A stretch of DNA of 64,000 bases, taken from assembly GCA_001466705.2 (NCBI GenBank), contig LATX02000182.1, positions 558,001-622,000 on the forward strand, in the 5' to 3' direction. Shown here in pieces: positions 11,577 to 21,415 of this stretch. This DNA comes from Moniliophthora roreri (taxonomy: Eukaryota; Basidiomycota; Agaricomycetes; Agaricales; Marasmiaceae). Below the pieces are notes generated by a model. It had not been told where the DNA came from, did no database searches, and saw only the letters and a program-made list of their open reading frames with translations. The first letter of the stretch is position 1, and every line of letters begins with the position of its first letter. The translations under genes and the position numbers were made by a program.

Positions 11577-12672
11577 GAAATGGGAGGCACAACTAACGAC
11601 AATGGACGAAAATGGTCAAGTTGTGGTTCTTTGAATGAGGAATATCATGAACGGACCGAAAGAATGACGCCGGTTGGTTGAAGTAGCTTGATCATCTGCC
11701 GCAAATAGCAAATAGAGCGTTAGTATGGGAGATGGAAGAGTTGAAACAGCACGAGGAGAGTGAAAGCGTGTAATTACAAAGCGGGAGAACACCGGTAGCC
11801 TGTAATGGCAGGAACAACATGTGGAACGGGGGATAAGTGGCAACGTACCGTTTGGATGTAACATGATCTTGTAGCTTCGTCCTCTATTTCTCCTCTTCGA
11901 AACAAATGTCCTTTGGTTGATGTTAGATGGTGCAGGATGGTTGTACAGCGCTGGTTGTAGCTACTAGCGGACGGCTTGTCGGCAACGTCTGACAGGGGTC
12001 GTTAATGCTGTGTGTTTCACTTCGGTTCGCAAACGTTTGACGTTCAACAGCAGCATAACGGCTTCAAAGCTGCAGCAGGTACTCCCAGGTCGCTAGAAAT
12101 GTACGGTCAGTAAGCAAGTTAAATATACAAATGAAAAGTGAATGATGGAAGGCGTACCAGCTGATTCTAGACCCGAACATCTCACCGTATCGCTGAGCGC
12201 TGAACCCCCGCAACAAACGTTTCTCCATTTCTTCAGTCTCGGGCAGTCCCAGAAAAAGCGAAAATTAAGAAACCCAGATGAGTAGCTGATGGAAAGGGGC
12301 GAGAGGAAAGCCAAGGAAATGCGCGTTGAGCAATGAGCCTGAGGTCGTCCAATGCATTCAGCATTCCCACGGCCAACGCTTTCTTTCCTTCTCTCATCTC
12401 ACACGCAGGGTCGACAGCCGTCATGCTCATACTGTAGGTCTCAGTCAGACCATGACGCTATATTCTGAGCGATCTGTGGCGGTTTGGATATTTGGGAATG
12501 TTGCACGCTAGGAACTCTGCGTCATCAGTATGTCGTTCTTACCGGTGCTCGTGACCTCAGCTTGACAGTCTTCCCTTCTTCAGATAGCTTCGTGTTTGAA
12601 GGGTTTATACTTGAATTCCGCTTCGCCTCACCGGTCACATCTTGGTCGTGTGTTTGATGGCCTACTAGAGCC
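11577..12672. other. Intergenic interval
   Basis: About 1.1 kb between divergent genes. Only short overlapping ORFs on both strands; no family or RNA gene recognised. Confidence 0.4.
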
Positions 12673-13589
12673 ATGCTTGTATGCGCGTCATTTCCACCTG
12701 CTATCCTTCCTGCTGACATGTTCGACAGAAAAAACCGTTCGCATATGTGTCGGACAGTTTCTGGAAGGGTCCATACTGTCAAGGTTCCATTCCATGACTA
12801 TGAAAATATGGACATCTCTGACTACTTCTCAGGCTTGGGTACGTTACTGGCATTTAGGTTTTACGGTGTCTGACACATAGGTGATCGCCCCCAGGTTACT
12901 TTCTCACTCATCTAGACCCTCGGTGTCTCTCTTTTACCCACCTTGTCAAACTCCTCAGTCAATACGCTGAATGGTGTCGCGTTTCATCGGTCGTTCTCAA
13001 TGTGAACACGCCGACGGTCGTTCAATTGCTTTCAGATGCATCCGGACGGTACAGCCTAGCAGCTAGTGTCTCCGCAGGCAAAGGTGGCGGGCGAGAAGAT
13101 GTTCGTGAAGAACGTATCAAAACACTCGAAGCTGTGTGGCCTCGTCCACTAATTTATCCGACGCCTGTTCAACAAGCACATGCTAACGCTGGAATTGGCT
13201 ATGGCGAACCTTCTGCAGAAATGTTCGGCACACCGTGGGGTCATTGCGGTGAGACTCTGTCGTTTGCATCGTACGCTGAGCGCTAGCCTTTGCCTTTTCG
13301 TTGTCGAAAACTGATCTTGTGAACTGTTAGGATGTTCAAAACAATGCACCGCGGCCAACCACTTGGCACTCTCGCATTAGGCGTAAAGCCGATGAACTCC
13401 ATCGTCCCTGGCACAAATATGATACCTGTGTATGCGATCCAAGAACTCACGAACCTCAAGGATATAGTACAAGTACTAAGAGTTTCTGGCGCAATGCGGT
13501 CCATGTGCCTAAACTGTGTTTATTTGACGAAAGGGGCCACGATCGAGGATTACGCAGTTACATTCGCGAAACCGGAAAATGACAGATAG
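12673..13589 (+). CDS. Fungal protein of unknown function with deaminase-like motif set
   Basis: Three exons join in frame, with introns at 12839-12894 and 13271-13330, giving about 265 residues. Recognisable conserved blocks of an Agaricomycete family are S-F-P-P-A-I-L-P-A-D, G-L-G-Y-F-L-T-H-L-D-P-R, V-V-L-N-V-N-T-P-T-V-V-Q-L-L, S-A-G-K-G-G-G-R-E-D-V-R, W-P-R-P-L, W-G-H-C-G-E-T-L-S-F, K-P-M-N, and S-M-C-L-N-C near the C-terminus. The H-C-x-E motif followed by a late C-x-x-C resembles the zinc-binding (H/C)xE...CxxC arrangement of the cytidine/nucleotide deaminase fold; this is an inference from spacing, not a demonstrated relationship. No signal peptide or membrane segment. No frame break seen. 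Confidence 0.7.
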
Positions 13590-14253
13590 TGGGCAGAGAA
13601 AATAGCGCTAGCGATACTTTTTTCTGCAAAGTTGAGCACGATATTCCTGCGAAAATAGGGTCCGAATTCTCGTTTGTTGGCAGTTGCCGATTGAGTGAAT
13701 TCAGAATAGGTTCGCTTGTAGGAAATGAGATCAGTCAGACTGAAACAAGTGGTCATCCCCATTTGGCTATAGTGCCACCCGGATGCGGAGTTTAAATCGA
13801 CCGAGGGGCCGGAGCCGTTCGGCAGCTATTGGGGGTTACAGTGCAAAAGCCAGCTACGCTTGTACCGGCCAGCCCACCCAGCCATTCCAGCGCTGCGACT
13901 GTGCCCCCAGTACCACTCCTTCCCCTCATAAATTATCCCTTCGTCCTCTCCCCTTTTTTAACTGAACAGTAAGCATCATCCTCATTCCTATGCCTTCTTC
14001 CAATCGCGATCCAGTCATCTCGTTGCCCTCGTCGTCGTCAACGACCACCAAACCCATTTTCAATACGCCTACAGCGAAGGGCGCGCGTTGTTTGTTTGGC
14101 CCCCAAGTCGCGTCGCGTCTCTCAGCCTCGCTAGCCTTGGGCTGGTTCTTATCAATGCACTGGACATTCTTTTCATGCTTTTGCTCTAGTTTGCGTCCAG
14201 GATGAATGCTGATGACTGCGTTTCTCCCTATTCCATGTCTCAACTTTATTCAG
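13590..14253. other. Promoter interval of the HMG-box gene
   Basis: Pyrimidine-rich tracts occur just upstream of the ATG at 14254 (for example 13915-13960), typical of basidiomycete promoters. No gene recognised. Confidence 0.4.
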
Positions 14254-15151
14254 ATGCCCAAGGAAACCACTAAAGCAAAAGTGGGTACTCGGATCTTCTT
14301 GTGGTTCTCTTTCACTCTTCGGGATGTCGTTATGCTGGTTGAATGGTCCAGACGGTCGTTATCGAGTGGGGAATCAGCTTTGTTGATTGTGGTTAGGATT
14401 GGTTCAAAAGGGTTCAACTACCACTATACTCCGACTTTTTCACCATTCAACTTCATCACGAGCACCTGGCACTCCAAACGTTGTCTGCGTCCCTTCGGAA
14501 CCCTTGTCATCGTTGTGATCGTCGTCGACGATGTCTCACACCTGACCCGTTCCACAAACTTTCTTCTTCTCTCTTCTCTCCTCTTCCAACATCCGTCCGC
14601 TCATCACCGTCTTGTTAAATAGCGAAAGGCCGCTGTGAAGGCTGTGAAGGCACCTCGCAAACCCAAGAAAGACCCCAACGCCCCCAAGCGCGCTCTTTCC
14701 GCCTACATGTTCTTCAGCCAAGACTGGCGTGACAGGATCAAGGCTGAGAACCCCGATGCCTCTTTCGGTGTGTCGCTCCCCCCCATTTCACGTCATTTTC
14801 CTTTTCTGACTGTTCACATTCACAGGCGAGGTAGGCAAACTCCTTGGTGCAAAATGGAAAGAGCTAGACGACGAGGAGAAAAAGGTATGCTGGCACAACT
14901 ACTTTCCTGAGTTTACCTCTGACGAGTACTCGTCGACTAGCCCTACATTGAGCAGGCTGCCAAAGATAAAGAACGCGCCGAGGGCGAGAAGATTGCATAC
15001 GACGTATGTTCTGAAATACACATACGTGCACCTTACTAGTGCTAACACAACGTTACAGAGCGGAAAGAAGAGCGCCGAGAACAGCGACAAGGACGAAAAG
15101 GACGAGGGTGACGCGGCTAAGGACGAAGATGATGATGATGATGATGAGTAA
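14254..15151 (+). CDS. NHP6: NHP6-like HMG-box chromatin protein
   Basis: Five exons: 14254-14280, 14623-14767, 14826-14884, 14941-15003 and 15059-15151, all joined by GT-AG introns. The product is about 128 residues with one HMG box: [17 protein letters not shown] (canonical helix 1 entry), [23 protein letters not shown], and [17 protein letters not shown] basic N-terminal tail precedes the box, as in yeast Nhp6, and the C-terminus is strongly acidic, ending in a run of Asp encoded by a GAT repeat. Yeast Nhp6 bends DNA non-specifically and works with FACT in nucleosome reorganisation; the same role is inferred. The first exon holds only nine codons and is followed by an unusually long 342-bp intron, so regulation may lie in the intron. 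The acidic tail resembles metazoan HMGB more than yeast Nhp6. Confidence 0.93.
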
Positions 15152-15919
15152 ACATATTACTCTTATGGATAGATTTTCGTATACAACATCTCCTCGTTCC
15201 CACTCTCATTGTGTGTGTCAGATCTTGTACTTCTTTCTCCTACTTTAGTAGCTTGTCGTGTTGTCGCGCTGCCTCTTGATCTCCCCTTCTCTTTATTTGT
15301 ATTGCTGAATGATAGTTATTTTCACTTCGACTTGTTTGGTACACGCTGTGAGGCGATCATGAATCATGACATTGGTGACGAGTGAGACAGCTGCTCGTCA
15401 TTGCCCATCAGTTTCGGGTAAACAGTGAATCACTGCTGATCATTCAGAAACAAGTCTCATCTCTACCAACGAGCTCGCCAATCTACTCTGTAGCTAGAGT
15501 ATCCATCTCGGTTCACCCTGGCCTATGCAGGTGTATGCTCAACGTCCTTCACGACTTGACTGTTCGAAGCAGTTGTAAGCTGGATCAATCACCTCGACTT
15601 TGGTTGCTCGAGGCAGGTTTGAGTGATGAATCAGCATCTGGAGTCTTGTGAGATCATGAAGTTGCGGAGAAATCCAATCAATTCATGAGTTGGGAGTACA
15701 AGTGCAAAATAAAACATCCAACATAAATAGTGACGCTACTAAACAAACGAAAGCAGAGTGAGTTGAGAGTAGTTACAAAGTCCTGAATCGCGAGATGGGT
15801 CGATACGGTGGAATAGAAGAGGCAGACGGAATAAGTGAAGAAATAAGAAGTAGGGATTAAGAATTAAGGGCGTCCATGAAAATGGAGAAGGGAAAAACAA
15901 GCGCCCAGCGCCTGTCCAA
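15152..15919. other. Intergenic interval between convergent genes
   Basis: 3' flanks of the HMG-box gene (plus) and the DUF6699 gene (minus). Nothing further recognised. Confidence 0.4.
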
Positions 15920-17049
15920 TCAAGGCTGTCGAAGTAAGGCCTCCATAACTACATACGTGCTCGCATCTTTAACCCTCAGCCCACAGAATACCGTTCCATC
16001 TCTAACAAAGTCTATCCAACAAATAAAACTCCTTCCTCGTCTCTGTGCGCGTTCCGCTGCTTTCCTCGAAAGCACGTTTTTGGTTTGAACGGGCTGAGAT
16101 AAAAACCCTGACACGGCAGTTAGAACATCTGACACAGTGATTAGCTTACCGTCCTTTGAAGTAACGGGATACTGGAGTGGCTGAGTGGGGTTAGTGTAAT
16201 TTTGAGGGGAATGCATACCTTCGAATGAAAATTCCAGGACTAGGTATCCGGATTTTATACCTGGTGAAGTGGCTTGGTCGTGTACGTTCGCGTTAGCAGA
16301 GGTGAAAGTAATACTGGTGAGAGGTCGGGTGACGTCGAAGAGAACCCCGAGGGTGCTAGGGTGAATAAGTGGGTTGAGTATAATGTCACGAGGGGAGGAC
16401 GGTGTATTGGGACCGTTATACGGTGGGTTGGAAGAGTTGAATCCGGATGGATTGGATGGATGAGCCGGTGTATTGGGGGGCGCACCCGCACCCGCATATA
16501 TTGTAGTGAATGACGACGCCTGAGGTGATACAAAAGGGGATAAGGTTGCGGTATGATGAGAGTGCTGAGACGCCGGCGAAAGAAGAGATGTATGTCGAGA
16601 AGAGGAATGGGCCGTGGCGTGAGGAGATTGAAAAGTGTGGGTCGACCCATCAAATGGTGAGGACGTAGATGAGTAGAATGGTGAATTATTTGGGGTCTGG
16701 GGGTGCAAGGAAGGCGAATAAACCGATTGTGAGTAATAAGAAGGGGCGGGGAATTCTAAAGTAATAAAGTGGTAAAACTTAAATCTTAACGACAACAGAG
16801 CCCGTAAGCCTCACCCTGTGAGCCAATCGTAGAATATGCGCCTCCAGGAGACCCATCATATTTCAATGATGCATATGAATAAGTGGTCGCAGGAGTATCA
16901 GTACGACCACTTCCATGATATGAGCCCGTAGGACTGAAAATATGCGGGGCATTCGAGCTGGGAGCGCTGGAGTTTGACGAGCCTGAAGTCCCTTTGGTCC
17001 CTTTAGGACGTGGGACATTAGGATCGACTTCTGTGAGGCGGGGCATCAT
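15920..17049 (-). CDS. DUF6699-type protein with Ser/Pro-rich N-terminus
   Basis: The start chosen is the ATG at 17049 (M-M-P-R-L-T-E-V-D-P); an upstream in-frame ATG at 17088 ends next to a possible splice acceptor. An intron near 16740-16800 joins the first exon to a second one beginning E-F-P-A-P-S-Y-Y-S. The first two thirds are low-complexity Ser/Pro/His/Thr/Asn. The last third holds the folded domain: I-I-L-N-P-L-I, then G-V-L-F-D-V-T-R-P-L, and the block W-I-D-F-V-R-D-G-T-V-F-C-G-L near the C-terminus, matching the DUF6699 pattern common in Agaricomycetes. Two further short introns appear near 16150-16220; one of them could be read through without a stop. Function unknown; no signal peptide. 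Confidence 0.75.
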
Positions 17050-17904
17050 CTGGGAAGAATACAGGAGGGTTGATGAATAAATTCGCACGTATCAAAGCTG
17101 GGCGTCGGCGGCGAGTTGAGAGTGGGACTTGATAGGACGACGGAACTGCTCTCGGGATCTTATACCCCAATTGTTTGGCGAAAATCATTGAATCCCGAGT
17201 CCCGCCCCGCCCCTAGGGCGGACCCATGCGTCGGCAGATCCCAAAAAGAGTAAGGGGCGCAAGCTTGGTGCAGTCATGGCGGGACCGCATTGTGTTTGAT
17301 GTTCCGCTAGATATACGCAGATATGAGCAAATAGCAATGAATTGAGATAGCTAGAGGTGTGATCTATTTCCAAATACCCTGCCTAATATGGTGCTTTCAT
17401 CAAGCCAACATCAAGCTCTCACAGGCATTTTGACGGCGAGAGGTTTGCCTAAGAGTCGAAACGAGTCATATAGAAGGTCCGAGCCCCTGATGATGGGAAA
17501 AAACTGAATGGATTTGCGCGGAGAATGAGCAGAAACTTTGGTTGAATCGGCAAATGTTTGGGCATAGTGGGTTGACAAACATGATGGATGTTCATTTCGA
17601 AGCACAGTCGGTCGGCAAAGTCCGAAAGGGCTCCATATAGAAAGCGATGGTTCGTTTTAGCCCAAAAAGAGAAAGGCGGGATCGGCGCCGGCCGCAAAAC
17701 AGACGCCCACCAGCGCCCACCATGAAAATTCAACAGAACAATGCAAGATGTAAGAATGCATAATATACAGTGGTCACAAACAACTACTATACAAAAAATA
17801 CAGGTATATATCACTGGGTACTGCCCATATGCCCAATTACCAGGGGCGATATGCGCAACTTGAGCGCTTCTTCATCCTCTCGGTCAACCTCAAGTATGAT
17901 TTCA
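17050..17904. other. Intergenic interval
   Basis: No gene recognised. A GC-rich patch near 17198-17222 (runs of CCCGCC with a CCTAGGG centre) sits in the presumptive promoter of the DUF6699 gene. Confidence 0.35.
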
Positions 17905-18784
17905 CTAGGCATCTGCAGTAATTTGCTTCCTGATCTCTTCAAACCTCTTCGTCTCACCCTCTGCCTTCTCTATTCTCGAAATCAGCTTTTCCTCCCGGCC
18001 TTGCAAACGCTGCTCGACGCCAAGTACGAGCATACGGACTTGCTCGATATGTGCCGCTAGCCTCTGACGCTCCTGCTCAGAGTCTGGGGGTGATATAGAG
18101 GTGGGAGATTCAGTTGTAATAGGTGCAGTCATAGACCGAGTTGGTGATGATCGTGAAGAAGTTGAAAGGGGACTAGCAATTGTGTTGCTGCGCTGGTGCA
18201 AGCCTGTCCGTCCTATTGTTGCAGGCACCGGGGCAATGTCGAGTGCAGACTGTTGTCAAGGTGGGATGAGTTGAATGAAGTAAGTCCTAATGAATGCCGA
18301 TGCCTACCTGCCAGTTCTCGCCTGCTAGCTTTGCCAGCTCCCTCTCTAACATCTTTTCGCGCATTTTACCTCTGAAAGGTATCGTCAAACCTCGGAAGCT
18401 GGATGAGGGAGCAGCGGGGATCGTACCTCTCAATTTCAGCCATGCATCGCTCATTCTCTCGTTGAGTGCCTTGTAGCAGTAATTCGAGGCTCTGATGATC
18501 CTTCTTGATGTCTTCTACCTGTTCAGGAGTGTATCGTTGGGATAACTGGTCCTGGAGAATTTGGATCTTCATCTTGAGCTATCGAATACCAAGTGAGAAT
18601 AACATCGAATAACCAGAAATACAGCACGTACTTCATCGCATTCCTTGTCTTTGTTCAAAAGTTGCCTACGAAGAACATCTTCGTTCGACTCGTCGCCTTC
18701 TCTGAGTACTCCAAGATCGTCTGCACCGATAGCGAGTGAAGGTCGAGCAAAGTGCCGTACACTTTGAGCTTTCCGACTATGCAT
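17905..18784 (-). CDS. Coiled-coil protein of unknown function
   Basis: Exons on the minus strand join from the ATG at 18784 through introns near 18575-18630, 18367-18427 and 18250-18310. The protein has D-E-S-N-E-D-V-L-R-R-Q-L-L-N-K-D-K-E-C-D-E leading into long heptad-rich segments (L-K-M-K-I-Q-I-L-Q-D-Q-L-S-Q-R, L-E-L-L-L-Q-G-T-Q-R-E-N-E-R, R-E-K-M-L-E-R-E-L-A-K-L-A), a Ser/Thr/Pro-rich linker, and a final coiled coil ending E-I-R-K-Q-I-T-A-D-A. An alternative start at 18885 reads a Pro/Gln-rich segment in a different frame and would need another intron. No family assigned; a cytoskeletal or centrosomal adaptor would fit but is only a guess. Confidence 0.65.
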
Positions 18785-19025
18785 TGGGTATCAAAGTCCT
18801 TCCAGCCCGTAAAGGAACGTTGTGGTTGAGGTGGTTGAGGGGCAAGATGGGTTGCGACCACGTGTTGGACGCGACGATCTGACATGTCGGCAAGTTGTTT
18901 GTTTGTAGGTCCTTGTATTTCTTTTCTCCTTTCGTTTGTTCGGTTGCTCCTTCACTTATATTTCCACGGTTCGATTCTTTCGGATCTTTGTTTCGACTTG
19001 AGCTGACGAATACCTTTCATAGAGA

Positions 19026-20191
19026 ATGCCAGGCCCTAGCAATCGAACGAGTCGAAGAAATCAACGTAAATCTCAGGCTCGTCGAGCCAAGCCTGGTGGC
19101 ACCCCTGCTGCGTCGCGTATCGTAGACGCTCTGAAGGACCTTTCAGAGGATGCGTCAGAACAGAGCGGAGAAGATGACCGGAGACAATCTTTTGGAAGTG
19201 ATTCCTCATTAGGCTCACCCGAATTAAGAACTCCAGCTTCTCCTCGGGCTGAAGGGCAGGTTGTCGTGGCAGGTGTGAAGGAGATTCTTCTGGGTCAGGA
19301 CTATGTTAGAGGGGACCAGGATGGCAATGATTTCATTGTCATCCCAGTGCACGGTGCGAACGCCTCCAAGGAGATACCAGCATGCGCGGAAGATCCTTTA
19401 TCGTCGGATATACCTTCAAGTCACCTGCCGACTCCGCATTACTCTGATGTTGAGGACGAAGAAGACCGAATTATTCTGGAAGAACCATGCATTCATGATC
19501 CTGGAAACGGGCCTCGAGTACGAAACATTCGCGCGTTCCTCAAGTGGCGTTATTTTGCTCAAGCACCGGCTTTGGACGACCCTTTGAGAGCCGAATTCGC
19601 TCAGGAGGAGGTATTGCAGATGTTAAAAACTGTGTTGCCAGAGGAAATGGCAATGGTGTGTTGCTAGACTCTGTTCATGGTCGTATCCATACTCATACAC
19701 CCGACATACTAGATCCTGTGGTATAACAAGAGCCGCGCAACTAGTCGGATATGTCCTGCATGCCATCGTTTATTCCATGTCGGTGACGTTCTACCAGATG
19801 CAATGGAATCCAAAACCTCGGTCAACAAAGAGCAGTCCAAATACATGTCACCTCAGCTCAGACGTGAACAAGATCTTAGTGGTCTTTGTATGCGCTCATC
19901 TCGTTCTTCCTGCTCCCGTACTCATGCACGCTTTTCTTAGGTTCATCTATGTGTTTCATTCTCGCAGCTCTCAACCAATGCGATCCTCTGGCGATGAAAG
20001 CTGCATGGGGCAGTACGGCGGAAGAGATTGACGAAGAATCATGGAATAAGATCAGCGAAATCTCTCGCGACAGTTCATCGAGTGCAGCTAGCAACCTTCT
20101 CATGGTCTTGCGGATGACACGTTTACCTGACTTGGGTCTGGCGCAACTTTGTTTCCCTGATGTTGATTGGGAGTCTACAGAGCAAGCATAA
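19026..20191 (+). CDS. Basidiomycete conserved protein with CPAC motif, function unknown
   Basis: Begins at 19026 with a basic, low-complexity N-terminus (M-P-G-P-S-N-R-T-S-R-R-N-Q-R-K), followed by an acidic Ser-rich region. An intron beginning at about 19655 (GTGTGT) and ending at 19711 joins to I-L-W-Y-N-K-S-R-A-T-S-R-I-C-P-A-C-H-R-L-F-H-V-G-D. A second intron ends before G-S-S-M-C-F-I-L-A-A-L-N-Q-C-D-P-L-A, and the C-terminal part is helical and acidic (E-E-I-D-E-E-S-W-N). The C-P-A-C-H motif could form half a zinc site or a redox pair; no second CxxC was seen. The A-L-N-Q-C-D-P-L-A-M-K-A-A-W block looks conserved among Agaricomycetes. Probably a soluble, nuclear or cytosolic protein. Confidence 0.72.
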
Positions 20192-21415
20192 GGCGTTGCT
20201 TACCTTTTCTATCTATCATGATCCAGGTTTATACATTCGGGCAATTAGTATCCATTTTAATGGTGGTGGATTTTCACATAAAGTTTTGGTTATCATTGGT
20301 GCTTTCGGTATTTTGGCGGTAGGACGCATATTGTCTAAAATTGCATACTGGACAGTCTCAATATGTATTCAATAGTTGACTAGTAATACTTGTCATTGGT
20401 ACAGTCAAACTGTCTACTATGTGAAGGTCTGACTTGTTGGATGGCATCTTTCCAAACGACCACGATCACTGGTGGATCGGAGCACTCATCCAGGAGGTCA
20501 TTTTACCAATCTTCTTCCTTTCATTCTCAATTTCGCTTCTGGGACGTGGAGGTCATCCTCATGGAACCGCGAGGTTGAAACGGTTGTGTGCCACTTTTCA
20601 GATGGAAAATAGGATTTCATCCTCGGAGCTGGACAAGGCTCGAATCTTGAAGCAGAGTGGCATTGATTCGGTGCACGACATAGTTGACGAAGATCAGTCT
20701 ACCAGAGCAAGTATTGGAATGCCAGAATTGGCTAATGGCAGGTTAATCGAATTGATGTAATGTACATACGTACAGTGGTGAGCAAGTTAAATGACATGCA
20801 TTCATGCGGTAGATCAGTCATCGAAGAAGTTGGATTCCTGCACCATCTGCCGTTACCAGTGCCGAGCTCGATTGAAGGTACATCCTCGCCTCAAGACACA
20901 TATGTACAGCAATATGATAGGTATCTACTGAGCATGTAATGTTATGGTATGATCTACTTTGGACCGTTCATAGCAACTTGCAAGAAAAGCGTTCGACAGA
21001 TGGATTACATGAACCCACGCACATCTGCCAATCATCTCTTGATCCCATCGCTCAAAGGCATGCCAAAAAGTTGTTTGCTGTTGTTCCTCCATGGAACGTA
21101 AAAGGCTCTGATTTTAGCGTAGATCTATCTAGCACTACAGTTGGGGGGGATCATACAACTCCGGGTAAATGAAAGCGAGCAAGAAGAAAAAAGTGAATGC
21201 GTGGGTGATGTGAAAAGACTGGATAACTTAGGACAAAGCTCGACTCAACTCGAAGAAAGCATCAATGCACAAGAACATGAATATGTCGTCAAAGAAAGAA
21301 GAAAAGAACAAGAGAGGAAAAAAGAATCACGAAAGAAAGTGGAATTCACCAGGATATCCCGCTTCTTTGGTCTTTTTCCCTCTCACTGACGGGACCAGGA
21401 GCGAGAACTAATTGC
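20192..21415. other. Intergenic interval with an unassigned ORF
   Basis: The most protein-like stretch is on the plus strand at 20434-20760 (108 codons, beginning M-L-D-G-I-F-P-N-D-H-D-H-W-W, with a hydrophobic segment and a charged D-S-V-H-D-I-V-D-E-D-Q). It may be an exon of a small gene, but no family or reliable boundaries were found. A purine-rich stretch encoding a Lys/Glu-rich peptide follows at 21160-21340. Confidence 0.4.
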
